A DNA stretch of 33,812 bases from Pseudoroseicyclus aestuarii. Lineage in GTDB: Bacteria; Pseudomonadota; Alphaproteobacteria; Rhodobacterales; Rhodobacteraceae. The position numbers and the translations under genes are program-made. Numbering within the stretch: position 1 is the stretch's first letter; the number at the start of each line of letters is the position of its first letter. The DNA lies in the NCBI RefSeq assembly GCF_003217255.1, contig NZ_QJTE01000011.1, positions 1 to 33,812 on the forward strand. The letters run 5' to 3'. Shown here piece by piece: positions 15,293 to 23,104 of the stretch. A model generated the notes under the pieces. It saw nothing but the letters and a program-made list of their open reading frames with translations. It did not search any database and was not told the origin of the DNA.

Positions 15293-17617
15293 TCAGTCCT
15301 CGTGCGGGTTCTGGACCGCGCGGCGAGCCCGGCCGTTGAAGGCGGCGTCGCGCTGCGCGTTATTCTGCCGGATCATCGCCCCGGCGGTGTTCTGGACGGT
15401 CTCGACCGTCACGCCGTCAGCAGCGCGCAGCACCAGCTCGACCGTGCCGCTCTGCCCGCCCTGGCCTCCGGCCGCGCCCCGCAGGGCCGCCTGCGCCTGC
15501 GGCACGTTCAGCACGGCACCCGATTGCGAGGGGACCATGACCTCGCTGCGCGGCGTGTTCTCGTTGATGAGGTATGGCTGGCCCGCCTGCACCGCGCCGC
15601 CGGTCGCTCGCCGGCCGCTGAGGGCGGAGCCGATGGACCCGAAGATCGCACCAGCCGCACCGCCCCCGCCGGCGGCCGAGGTCGCCGCCCTCTGCATCTG
15701 TACCTTTGCAAGCTGCAGGAGGAGCTGCCCCAGCGCGTCGCGCGCCGATGTCGAGCCGTCGATGATCCCGCCGAAGAGGTCGGTCATGGCATCGGCGCCG
15801 CGCTGCGCGTTCTCGTTGATCCGGTCCAGCCGATCGGCGGCAGCATCCGCGGCGTCGCCGGCGGAGCTGTAGGATTCGGCCAGCGCGTCGATCTCGGCGC
15901 GCAGGGCGGGCGTGATCTCCTGGCCGGAGGCCTGCGCGGCATAGAGCAGCTCGGCGCGCTTGCGGGCATAGGCCAGGGCATCGCCGACCTCCCGGCCGCT
16001 CTCGGCCACGGCGACCAGCTCGACGGCCTCGGCCTCGAGCTTGGCGATGCTCTCGCGGGTCGCCTCCAGCTCGCGCTGGTAGTCGCTCTTCTCGGCCGAG
16101 CCCCCGCCACCCCCGCCGCCGGAGCCGGAGCCCCGAGAGCCGCCGCCGCTGCCACCACCGCCGTCCGCGATGATCGGGGGCAGCGTGATCGCCTGGCGGG
16201 CCTGCGGTCGCGTGGCCGGAACCTGCGGCTCGGGAGCAAGCTGCGGCTCCAGCCGGTCCTCGTAGGAGCTGACCCGCCGCGCATCAAATGGCACCGGAAC
16301 GGAAGGCAGCGCTGCGACAGCGGCATTCGTAGACACGGCTTGCTGCGCGACGGCAGCGAGCTGTCCGACCAGCCCCTGCAGAGCCAGGCCAACCTGGAAA
16401 AAGTTGACGCCGTCGATCCCCTGAAGCGCATCGACCGCAGACGCTGCCTCGCCCTGCACGTCCGTCAGCCGCTCAGCCATCTCCTGAGCTTCTGGCCCGC
16501 CCTCGCGCAAGCCTGCGGAGACGGCGACCAATTCACCGGCGATGCGGTGCAGGTTCGTAGCTTGCTCGCCGTAGCCAGCCTCTCTCAGAGCGCCTGCCTG
16601 CCCTCGTAGCGCCTCAGCGACCAGCTCAGCTCGATCGGCCAGAATGCCGTACTGAACGTTCAGCATGTAGGCGTTCTCGGCGGCATCGATCAACTCTTGC
16701 GACCCCGCGTTCTCGATCGAGCCGTTGCCGAGCGGCTGGTCGGCGGCGTCCCTCAGCCGCTGATAGAGGTCGATGATCTCCTCGGCTTCGTCCCGGCGCT
16801 CCTCGAGGGCGTCCCCGAAGTCAGCGACAGCACTCACCCCCTCGACCGTGATCGTCTTGAACATGGCGCCGAGGCTCGCGGCGATCTCCGAGAAGCGGCG
16901 ATCCAGCTCCGCCGCCTTCTCGATCATCTCCTGGTCCATCACGGCGCCGACCTCGTGCGCCCGCTCGATCGTGCGCCGCAGCCCCTCGTCGCCCTGGTCG
17001 ATCAGCTCGACGAAGCGCTCGCCGCCGGTGCCGCCGAAGACTTCGTCGGCGATCCGGATGCGGGCCGCCCTGTCCATGCCTTCGAGGCGGTCGACGATCT
17101 CGAGCATCAGCTCGGACGGGTCCTCGAGGCGCCGCTTCAGGTACTCGGCGCCCAGCCCCAGACGCGCGAAGGCATCCGCACCGGCCCCGGTGCCCGTGGT
17201 GATGAATTCGTCGGCGCGAAGCTGCAGCTCCTTCATCCCGTCGACCAGGCTGTCGACACCGATGCGGTTCTGTTTGGCGACGAACTTCAGCTCCTGGAAG
17301 CGGTCGAGGTCGAGGCCGGCCCGCCGCGCCTCGTCCCCGATCGCAGCGATCCCGCTTACCGTGGCGCGTAGCTGTGTGGTGACCGCCGCAAGAGCGCCGG
17401 CGAACACACCTGCCACGGCGCCCTTGGCGAGGCCTCCGATCGAGTTGCTGATCTTCGACAGGTTGCTGTCGATCGCGCGGCTGGCCCGACTGACGTCGCG
17501 ATCGGCCTGCTTGCCGAACCGCGCGATCAGCTTGTTGTTGCGGTCCATCGCCCGGTGAAAGTCGCGGTCCCGCGCCTGCAGCAGGATGGCAATCCGCTGT
17601 GTCTCTTCGTCAGCCAT
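15293..17617 (-). CDS. Tail tape measure protein
   Basis: A 774-aa helical protein that sets tail length and is released at injection. The first 150 residues contain long helices (KLIARFGKQADRDVSRASRA), a hydrophobic stretch (GLAKGAVAGVFAGALAAV) and the family segment DEARRAGLDLDRFQELKF. A linker with Gly/Ser runs (about residues 490-510) is followed by coiled coils (LEATRESIAKLEAEAVELVA). The C-terminus has a second hydrophobic part (SAAGGGGAAGAIFGSIGSAL) and the typical ATGGAVQAGQPYLINE...EVMVP. Its ATG overlaps the stop of the frameshifted chaperone product. Confidence 0.92.
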   Translation of the reverse strand: MADEETQRIAILLQARDRDFHRAMDRNNKLIARFGKQADRDVSRASRAIDSNLSKISNSIGGLAKGAVAGVFAGALAAVTTQLRATVSGIAAIGDEARRAGLDLDRFQELKFVAKQNRIGVDSLVDGMKELQLRADEFITTGTGAGADAFARLGLGAEYLKRRLEDPSELMLEIVDRLEGMDRAARIRIADEVFGGTGGERFVELIDQGDEGLRRTIERAHEVGAVMDQEMIEKAAELDRRFSEIAASLGAMFKTITVEGVSAVADFGDALEERRDEAEEIIDLYQRLRDAADQPLGNGSIENAGSQELIDAAENAYMLNVQYGILADRAELVAEALRGQAGALREAGYGEQATNLHRIAGELVAVSAGLREGGPEAQEMAERLTDVQGEAASAVDALQGIDGVNFFQVGLALQGLVGQLAAVAQQAVSTNAAVAALPSVPVPFDARRVSSYEDRLEPQLAPEPQVPATRPQARQAITLPPIIADGGGGSGGGSRGSGSGGGGGGGSAEKSDYQRELEATRESIAKLEAEAVELVAVAESGREVGDALAYARKRAELLYAAQASGQEITPALRAEIDALAESYSSAGDAADAAADRLDRINENAQRGADAMTDLFGGIIDGSTSARDALGQLLLQLAKVQMQRAATSAAGGGGAAGAIFGSIGSALSGRRATGGAVQAGQPYLINENTPRSEVMVPSQSGAVLNVPQAQAALRGAAGGQGGQSGTVELVLRAADGVTVETVQNTAGAMIRQNNAQRDAAFNGRARRAVQNPHED

Positions 17618-17846
17618 CAGGATACCGCCGCTTCAGATCGTCCATTTGCGCGGCCGTGGGCGCCGCTGGCAGCGGGCCCTCGCCCTGCGCCTCGTTCCAA
17701 GCCGTCACCAGCAGCGCCGTCTCCGCCGGCGTCAGCGCCCGCATCTCCGCCGGCAGACGGCCCATCACGCCGCAGAGGTTCCGGATGCGGGCTTCGGCGC
17801 CGTAGCGCCCGTCGCCGCCTTGCGCCCGACGCGCGATCCACCCTCT
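17610..17846 (-). CDS. Tail assembly chaperone, -1 frame extension (G-T type)
   Basis: Starting from the A9 run, the -1 frame is open for 78 codons and stops at 17612-17610, overlapping the tape measure start. The product reads RGWIARRAQGG... then LCGVMGRLPAEMRALTPAET and AWNEAQGEGPLP. The GRLPAEMRALTP...AWN pattern is typical of tail-chaperone C-terminal domains in Rhodobacterales phages. With the zero-frame N-terminal 116 residues it would give a fusion of about 194 aa, the equivalent of lambda gpGT. There is no good independent start in this frame. Confidence 0.75.
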   Translation of the reverse strand, partial: RGWIARRAQGGDGRYGAEARIRNLCGVMGRLPAEMRALTPAETALLVTAWNEAQGEGPLPAAPTAAQMDDLKRRYPDG

Positions 17847-18193
17847 TTTTTTTTATCCGCCCGGGTCAGCGCCTCCGGGTAGAAGGTGACGCCGAGCAGC
17901 CGCTGCGCGATCTCGCGCAGGCGCGGGTTCTGATCCGGCCCCAGCGCTGCGACGGTCTCGTCGGCCATGCGGTCGCTCATGCCGCCACCGACCAGCCCGA
18001 GCGCGATCAGGTCCCGGACGTGGCGCACCTGCGGTGCGCCGCCGTGGCCGTAGAGCTGATCCCAGAACGCGAAGATGCCGAAGGGCGCGTATTGCACCTC
18101 GAAGCGCTCGATCTCGCCGTTGCGCAGGAGGAGCCGGCGGGGTTGCCCGCCGATCTCCTCCTCGAGGACGGGCGATGTAGTCTGGATCGCCAT
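17765..18193 (-). CDS. Tail assembly chaperone, zero-frame product
   Basis: A 142-aa protein between the tail tube and the tape measure genes, the invariant position of tail assembly chaperones (lambda G). The sequence starts MAIQTTSPVLEEEIGGQPRR, with RDLIALGLVGGGMSDRMADE in the middle. It binds the tape measure and recruits tube subunits. The coding sequence contains nine A residues (17854-17846) at codons for Lys-Lys-Lys. Past that run the zero frame continues in low-complexity sequence (ATGATAPKPASG) and stops. Confidence 0.8.
   Translation of the reverse strand: MAIQTTSPVLEEEIGGQPRRLLLRNGEIERFEVQYAPFGIFAFWDQLYGHGGAPQVRHVRDLIALGLVGGGMSDRMADETVAALGPDQNPRLREIAQRLLGVTFYPEALTRADKKKEGGSRVGRKAATGATAPKPASGTSAA
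17846..17854 (-). promoter_or_regulatory. Slippery A9 sequence for -1 ribosomal frameshifting
   Basis: Nine consecutive A residues, read AAA AAA AAA in the zero frame and followed by GAG, allow tandem tRNA-Lys slippage by one base. It lies where the zero frame enters low-complexity sequence and the -1 frame gains conserved tail-chaperone sequence. A stimulatory structure downstream was not modelled. Confidence 0.7.
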
Positions 18194-18197
18194 CGGA

Positions 18198-18629
18198 TCA
18201 GGTTGCCGCTTCCGGCGCCCACTCGACCGGGCCGGAGCTGTTCAGCGTCAGGCTGTAGGTCATGCCGCCCTCCTGCTCGCCGCCATACTCTTGGCTCGCG
18301 AGGTGGAAGCTGCCGGTGAAGGTGCCGAAGTCGGGCAGGATGATCTGGAACTGCGCGATACTGTCGGCCGCCATCGCCAGGTCGATGAGCTTCTTCTCCG
18401 CCGCGCTGTCCTCGAAGAGGCCATTGCCGGAGACCGAGACCCGCTTCGTGCCGCTCAGCACCTCGGTCCAGAGCGGCCCGCCCGGCTCGTCACAATCGGC
18501 GGTCGTGACGTCGATCTCGTTGTTGTTGACGGTGACGGTCTTGGTGGTGAGACCGCAGAGGGTCGCGTAGGCGCTGCTCCCGGTGGCGATCTTCACGAGC
18601 AGCAGGCGGCCAAGCTGTTTACCAGCCAT
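18198..18629 (-). CDS. Major tail tube protein (TP901-1 type)
   Basis: A 143-aa tube protein: MAGKQLGRLLLVKIATGS, then the family strands NNNEIDVTTADCDEPGGP and the C-terminal IILPDFGTFTGSFHLASQEYGG, matching the TP901-1 major tail family. Hexameric rings of it form the tail tube around the tape measure. It sits between the tail terminator-type gene and the chaperone, as expected. Confidence 0.87.
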   Translation of the reverse strand: MAGKQLGRLLLVKIATGSSAYATLCGLTTKTVTVNNNEIDVTTADCDEPGGPLWTEVLSGTKRVSVSGNGLFEDSAAEKKLIDLAMAADSIAQFQIILPDFGTFTGSFHLASQEYGGEQEGGMTYSLTLNSSGPVEWAPEAAT

Positions 18630-18676
18630 GTCGAGGTCCTTTCAAAGATGAAGCCTTGCCCAAGGGCGATGGGGCA

Positions 18677-19090
18677 TCAGGTGCCGAGCACCGCCTGGAA
18701 GGCGGCGGGGGCGACGTAGCTCTTGCCGTCCGGCGCGCGGGCGGCGGTCGAGGTGACGAACTGCACCCAGCGAAGCGACAGTCCCTCGACCGGGACCGCC
18801 TCCGCCCGCTCGTCGAGGCAGGCGATGACGGCGCCGGCTATGCGCGAGGCCTCGACCCGTCCGGCATCCGGCCGTGAGTGCGCTTCGATCGAGAAGGCGA
18901 CGTCCCAAGCCTTCGCGCCGTCGCTGCGCAGCGGCCCGAGGTCGATGCTGCCGAGACGCAGGTAGGGGAAGGCGACGTCCGAGGGCGGCTCGTCGTAGAC
19001 CCGCTCGCCGACCAATGCGGAGACGGTCGGATCGCGGCGCAGCGCCATCACGAGGCCGCGCTGCAGTGCGGTGGCGGGATCGTCAGCCAC
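18677..19090 (-). CDS. Tail terminator protein (DUF3168-like)
   Basis: A 137-aa protein of the DUF3168/tail-terminator type (ATALQRGLVMALRRDPTVSA, RVYDEPPSDVAFPYLRLG, DVAFSIEAHSR). It ends the tail tube and joins it to the head. The GTG at 19090 overlaps the end of the upstream gene and is preferred to the TTG at 19108. Confidence 0.78.
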   Translation of the reverse strand: MADDPATALQRGLVMALRRDPTVSALVGERVYDEPPSDVAFPYLRLGSIDLGPLRSDGAKAWDVAFSIEAHSRPDAGRVEASRIAGAVIACLDERAEAVPVEGLSLRWVQFVTSTAARAPDGKSYVAPAAFQAVLGT

Positions 19091-19427
19091 CGGTGAACAC
19101 CCGCGCAACCGCCTTCTTCATCGCCCGCTTCGCCCGGTTCCGATGGCGCTTGCGGGAGACCTTGAGGGCCGGGTTCACGAAGGCGCGCGGGCCGCGGTCG
19201 CCTTCCGTCACCTTTGCCTTGGCGCCGAAGTCCACCAGGTGGCCGTCGTCCTGCGGCGTGACCGTGATGTCGGCCTTATGCTCGCCCTTGCCGGGATGCA
19301 GGACGCGCGCGATCCGCGCCAGCTCCTGCGCCGACTTCGCGTTGGCCGCATCGACCTCGCGCTGCACCTCGCGCGGCATGCGCCGCAGGCGGGCGCCAAG
19401 CTTGTCGGCCCCTCGAACGTATTTCAC
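19083..19427 (-). CDS. HK97 gp10-like tail-completion protein
   Basis: A 114-aa basic protein (KYVRGADKLGARLRRMPREV near the start; KRHRNRAKRAMKKAVARVF at the end) typical of HK97 gp10-like proteins of the head-tail connection. GTG start overlapping the previous stop (GTGA). The size and order (connector, head closure, gp10, terminator) support the call. Confidence 0.75.
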   Translation of the reverse strand: MKYVRGADKLGARLRRMPREVQREVDAANAKSAQELARIARVLHPGKGEHKADITVTPQDDGHLVDFGAKAKVTEGDRGPRAFVNPALKVSRKRHRNRAKRAMKKAVARVFTGG

Positions 19428-19753
19428 CCCGTCACCTCTTCGCAGAGAAACTCGATCAAGTCGCCGTTGCCGGGCGCCTGGCCTGCGCCGAGGATGTTCC
19501 AGGTCCGGCCGCGAGCGGTCAGGCGGTCGGCCGGCGTCACCGCCCGCATCGTCGCCGTCGAGCGCACCCGGATCGTCGCAGTCCGCGGCGAGGAGACGCG
19601 CCCCGCCAGCACCGCCTCGCGGCCGGGCGTCTCGCGGATGTCGGCCCAGGCATGCGCGAGGGCCTCCCACTCGCCGCGTGCGTTCCCGTAGTCGTCAGTG
19701 ATCACGCGCTGCCGCTGGAAGCGCACCCGATCGGCCATGCGCCCGCCGGCCAT
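19424..19753 (-). CDS. Head-tail adaptor / head closure protein
   Basis: A 109-aa protein related to the phage head-tail joining family: MADRVRFQRQRVITDDYGNA at the start, then WADIRETPGREAVLAGR and TADRLTARGRTWNILG. It would close the portal after packaging and receive the tail. ATG at 19753 overlaps the previous stop (TGATG); a GTG at 19762 and an ATG at 19738 are alternatives. Confidence 0.78.
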   Translation of the reverse strand: MAGGRMADRVRFQRQRVITDDYGNARGEWEALAHAWADIRETPGREAVLAGRVSSPRTATIRVRSTATMRAVTPADRLTARGRTWNILGAGQAPGNGDLIEFLCEEVTG

Positions 19754-20304
19754 CAGGCCCACTCCCGCGGGCGGAGGTAACGGTGCTTGCGGATCAGGGC
19801 TTTGACCCCGAAGGCCAGCGCCGTCTCGTCCCGCGCCTCGACCGCGATGCCGGCCTCGTACCAGTCCTTCGCCAGCAGGATCACGGCCTGCTTGAGCGAG
19901 GGAGGCACGGTGCCGTCGTCGTAGCCGACGCGGGCGTTGACCTGCAGAAGGGCATCCGCCCTCTGCCCGGTCGCCCCGATCCGCAGCCGCGGCTCGGAGA
20001 AGTCATCGAGCAGCCGCCAGTTGGCGAAGGGCACCCATGCCCCGTCCGCGCGCTGGATGGTGACCTCGTTGATCCCCAGGACCGGCGCGCAGGGAAACCA
20101 CCAGGTCCCGCTGCGCGCCGGCACGCTGAAGATGACCCGATGCTCGCCGAGCGGCCGGTTGGCCGCCGAGCCGATCAGCTCGGCCGCCGCGGCAAGGGTA
20201 TCGCGCACCACGGCGGCGTCGCTCTCGTCAGGGTCGGCGAGGTGGACGGCGGCGAAGAAGGCCTCCGCCTCCACCACCGCCGCCGGTCGGGTCAGGACCT
20301 CCAT
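19753..20304 (-). CDS. Head-tail connector protein (HK97 gp6-like)
   Basis: A 183-aa protein with the gp6-like pattern, including PSLKQAVILLAKDWYEA and an N-terminal helical region that packs on the portal. It is the first connector ring below the portal. Single-base overlaps with both neighbours. Confidence 0.8.
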   Translation of the reverse strand: MEVLTRPAAVVEAEAFFAAVHLADPDESDAAVVRDTLAAAAELIGSAANRPLGEHRVIFSVPARSGTWWFPCAPVLGINEVTIQRADGAWVPFANWRLLDDFSEPRLRIGATGQRADALLQVNARVGYDDGTVPPSLKQAVILLAKDWYEAGIAVEARDETALAFGVKALIRKHRYLRPREWA

Positions 20305-20678
20305 CAGGCCGGCTTCTTGCCTTGCTTCGGCGGCTCGCCGGGCGTGGCCGGCGCGGTCGTGGTCTCGGGCGCGGTGGTGCGCTTGGTCTCGGCGTCATCC
20401 TTGCCGAGCACCCGCGCCTCGTCGCTCGCCTGCGCCCCCGCGCCCGGCCCCTGCGGCGCCGGATCGGGACCGCCGGTCACGGCCAGCACGTCCTCGTCGT
20501 CGGCGGCGGGCAGGATCACGAGCGGCTTGGCGGCGCCGCGCTCCCGCTCCGCCTTGGTCGAGGACTTGGCCACCTTCGCCTCGATCATCCGGTCGGCGAT
20601 GTGCTCGTCGAAGCCGGCCACCTCGCCGGCGTTGTAGCGCCCATGCGCCTTGATGAAGGTCACGATCTTCCGGGGCAT
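20304..20678 (-). CDS. Hypothetical head-region protein
   Basis: A 124-aa protein after the capsid gene. The N-terminal 35 residues (IVTFIKAHGRYNAGEVAGFD then ERMIEAKVA-like) look like small capsid-adjacent proteins. The remainder is Pro/Thr/Ala-rich and probably disordered (TTAPETTTAPATPGEPPKQ). Function unknown. Confidence 0.55.
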   Translation of the reverse strand: MPRKIVTFIKAHGRYNAGEVAGFDEHIADRMIEAKVAKSSTKAERERGAAKPLVILPAADDEDVLAVTGGPDPAPQGPGAGAQASDEARVLGKDDAETKRTTAPETTTAPATPGEPPKQGKKPA

Positions 20679-20729
20679 GCTCTGCCTCCTGTTGCTGGTG
20701 ATGGTGTCTGCCCGGCCATGCCGAGCGCT

Positions 20730-20756
20730 GCAGGCGGCGCGCTCTGCGCCGCCTGC
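20730..20756 (-). other. Strong GC-rich hairpin just after the capsid gene
   Basis: Perfect 11-base arms GCAGGCGGCGC (20730-20740) and GCGCCGCCTGC (20746-20756) flank a five-base loop. It begins seven bases past the capsid stop and has no T-run on either strand. It could stabilise the 3' end of the capsid mRNA or reduce read-through into downstream connector genes. Confidence 0.6.
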
Positions 20757-20763
20757 GTCTGGC

Positions 20764-22110
20764 TCAGAGCGTCCAGCCCTTGCCGTTGAGGCCGGCCAGG
20801 CCAGCGTCGTGGCGCGGCGCCATATCGTGCTCGGAGATCGCGCGGACCAGCGTCAGGTCGCGCTGGTAGGCGCTGACGGTGTCGCCGTTCACATCGACAA
20901 AGCTGGCCTCGGTCGAGGACGAGACGGTGATCTCCATCGTGTCGCCGATCATCACCTCGTCGAAGTCGGCGAAGTAGACCTCCGTCTCGTCGCCCTCGCC
21001 GCCCAGGTTGTCCGGGATCTGCGAGGTCGTGTAGATCGGGAAGCCCAGCAGCGTGCCGTTCTGCGAGATCGAGGGGAAGAGGTAGGCGCCGCTCGCCGGG
21101 TCGCGCAGCGAGGCGAGGAAGTTCTTGGTGCCGGCGCGCATGATCCAGCCGGGCCGGGTCATCTGCACGTCGGCGTCCTCGACCCGGCTGACGAGGCCGC
21201 GGACCGCCATCTCGACCGCCGGCGCCGTGTTGCCGACCGCCGGCATCCAGGCCGAGGCCGGCGTCCAGGTGCGCAGGCCGATCGGCGTGTTGTTCGCCCC
21301 CGTGCCCCGCAGGAAGGCGAGGTCGCGCCGCAGGCCCATGACCTTGAGGATGTCGTCGCGCACCAGCTGGCCCATCGAGGCCGAGGAATGCCGCAGCAGC
21401 GAGTTGCCGATCGGGACCAGCGAGGTCAGCTTCTTGAAGCTCATGTCGCTGGAGCCGAAGGTCGGCTCGCTCTCGCGGATCGGCGCGTTCTCTTCCCCGT
21501 AGCTGGCGGTGGCCGAGGTCTGCTGGCTGGCATGGCGCAGCTGGCCCGCCGGCATCGGCACCATGCGCGCGCCGGCGTTCATCACCGCGACGCGCGGGCG
21601 CAGCATCTCGATCAGCTCCGCCGACTGCGCCCGCGGGATCGTGACGCCGCCAGCATCGGTCGAGGCGCCCGAGAGCGCGGCGGAGAGCCCCGAGTGGCCA
21701 GCGGTCTCGAGCCGGCGCACCGCCTCGTCGTGATTGCCCCGCGAGCTGGCCAGCGCCTGCACCATCAGCGCCGCCGCGACGCCGCGATGCTCCGGGTTGC
21801 TGGCCGTGGCCGGCACCGTGGCGCCACCGGAGGCGGAGGCGCGGCCGCCGGTGCCGCCCGCAATGCCGGCACCCTGATCGCCCGAGGTCGCAGCCGCGGC
21901 CTGGGCCGCTTCCACCGCCTCGGCCCGCTTCACCGCCCCGTCGGCGCTGGCGAAGGCGGTCTGCGCCGCCTCGAAGTCGGCCACCGCGGCATCGAGCGCG
22001 GCCTGGTCGATGGTCTCGGCCGCCTCGAGCGTACCGACCATCGCCGCCGTGCTCTGCATCTTGTCAGCCGCTGCCTTCCGGTCGCGGCGCAGATCGTTGA
22101 GGTCCTTCAT
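20764..22110 (-). CDS. Major capsid protein (HK97 fold)
   Basis: A 448-aa capsid protein. The first ~110 residues form a helical delta/scaffold-like domain (MKDLNDLRRDRKAAADKMQS) with an Ala/Gly-rich linker, probably removed by the S49 protease. The HK97-fold body follows, with GGVTIPRAQSAELIEML, the FGSSDMSFKKLTSLVPI strand, RRDLAFLRGTGANNTP and near the end FADFDEVMIGDTMEI. ATG at 22110 with an AAAGGA site; longer upstream starts are not conserved-looking. It lies between protease and connector genes. Confidence 0.92.
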   Translation of the reverse strand: MKDLNDLRRDRKAAADKMQSTAAMVGTLEAAETIDQAALDAAVADFEAAQTAFASADGAVKRAEAVEAAQAAAATSGDQGAGIAGGTGGRASASGGATVPATASNPEHRGVAAALMVQALASSRGNHDEAVRRLETAGHSGLSAALSGASTDAGGVTIPRAQSAELIEMLRPRVAVMNAGARMVPMPAGQLRHASQQTSATASYGEENAPIRESEPTFGSSDMSFKKLTSLVPIGNSLLRHSSASMGQLVRDDILKVMGLRRDLAFLRGTGANNTPIGLRTWTPASAWMPAVGNTAPAVEMAVRGLVSRVEDADVQMTRPGWIMRAGTKNFLASLRDPASGAYLFPSISQNGTLLGFPIYTTSQIPDNLGGEGDETEVYFADFDEVMIGDTMEITVSSSTEASFVDVNGDTVSAYQRDLTLVRAISEHDMAPRHDAGLAGLNGKGWTL

Positions 22111-22188
22111 CGTGTTTCCTTTCTGGTGAAGGGAGCTGCGCACAGGGCGCAACAGATCGTCCCGCCGCGACGGGCAGGAGGATGACAG

Positions 22189-22202
22189 GGGGCCGAGGCC
22201 CC
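22189..22202 (-). other. Hairpin between protease and capsid genes
   Basis: GGGGC/GCCCC arms around a four-base loop, in a 106-base non-coding gap (22111-22216), the longest gap in the head-gene block. A second weak stem (CCCG/CGGG, about 22160-22173) lies nearby. No T-run. Possible RNA-processing or pause site upstream of the capsid gene. Confidence 0.4.
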
Positions 22203-22216
22203 GGCTGTGTTCGGGA

Positions 22217-23104
22217 TCAGCTGGCGGCGAGGGCCGCTGCGGCTGCGGCGCGCGCCGTGAAGCTGGCGGTGCGCCGGGCGGAGGGACGCGGCGCATAGGC
22301 CGCGAGGATGCGCGCGTAGAAGGCGGCGCGGGTCTCGACCGTGTCGGCGAGGCCGCGGCTGACCGCGTCATCGGGGGCGTAGACGCCGCCGCCCCAGGCG
22401 GTGTCGGCGCTGACGCTCAGACGCTCGGGGAGGTCGGCCTCGGCAATGCCCCGGCCCCGCGCGACCGCGGCGTGAAACCGCACCTCGCTCTCATCGAGCC
22501 AGCGCTGCAGCTCGGCACGGCCCTCTTCGGTCGAGACGTCCGGCCGCTTGGCACGGGCGTGGCTCGAGACCATTGGGATGGTCTGCATGCCCATGATGTC
22601 GGGCTGCACCGGCGCCGAGGCGATGAGCGCCACCCCGATCGAGCCGACAAGCGAGCCGGGCGTGACGGTGATGTCGCGCGCCTGGCTGGCGAGCCAGTAG
22701 GCGGCCGAGGCCGCCAGCGGTGCGACCAGCGCATGGACCGGCTTGACCGCCGCGCAGCGGGCAATCGCCTCGGCCGCCGCCTCGAGGCCGGTCACCAGCC
22801 CGCCGGGGCTGTCGACATCCAGCACCACGGCCGAGACGTCCTCGCTGGCCGCGAGGTGATCCATCGTCTCCTCGAGGCCGAAGTAGGTGGTCCAGCCGAG
22901 GTAGCGCTCGAGCATCGCCGAATTCGGCGTCAGCAGCCCCCGCACCGGCACCACCGCGACGCCGCGCGTCACGACGTAGCGCTCGGCGTCACCGCCGAGG
23001 GCGGTCGCCTCGCCCTCGGGGGCCTCTTGGGCGAGCTGGACCGAGGCCAGCTCCTCGGACAGCGCCACGGGCTGCGCCGCCAGCGTCTCGCGGATCGTCG
23101 GCAT
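22217..23104 (-). CDS. S49-family head maturation protease (SppA-like)
   Basis: A 295-aa ClpP-fold serine protease, phage gpC-type. The motifs are VLDVDSPGGLVTGLE, the probable nucleophile Ser in LAASAAYWLAS, and PGSLVGSIGVAL downstream. A Lys probably completes the dyad. It processes the capsid scaffold during prohead maturation; the long N-terminal domain of the capsid protein suits this. Start at 23104 overlaps the portal stop. The Ala-rich C-terminus (ARAAAAAALAAS) may be a scaffold part. Confidence 0.87.
   Translation of the reverse strand: MPTIRETLAAQPVALSEELASVQLAQEAPEGEATALGGDAERYVVTRGVAVVPVRGLLTPNSAMLERYLGWTTYFGLEETMDHLAASEDVSAVVLDVDSPGGLVTGLEAAAEAIARCAAVKPVHALVAPLAASAAYWLASQARDITVTPGSLVGSIGVALIASAPVQPDIMGMQTIPMVSSHARAKRPDVSTEEGRAELQRWLDESEVRFHAAVARGRGIAEADLPERLSVSADTAWGGGVYAPDDAVSRGLADTVETRAAFYARILAAYAPRPSARRTASFTARAAAAAALAAS

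Noticed and set aside
14903-16609. Plus-strand frame of 568 codons over tape measure and tail genes
   Set aside because: Antisense shadow of the tape measure and distal tail genes; no domain signature.
17846-17854. Sequencing error explanation for the A9 run
   Set aside because: A homopolymer error is possible, but the position, the conserved -1 frame sequence and the exact stop at the tape measure start fit the known chaperone frameshift. It is kept as a caveat.
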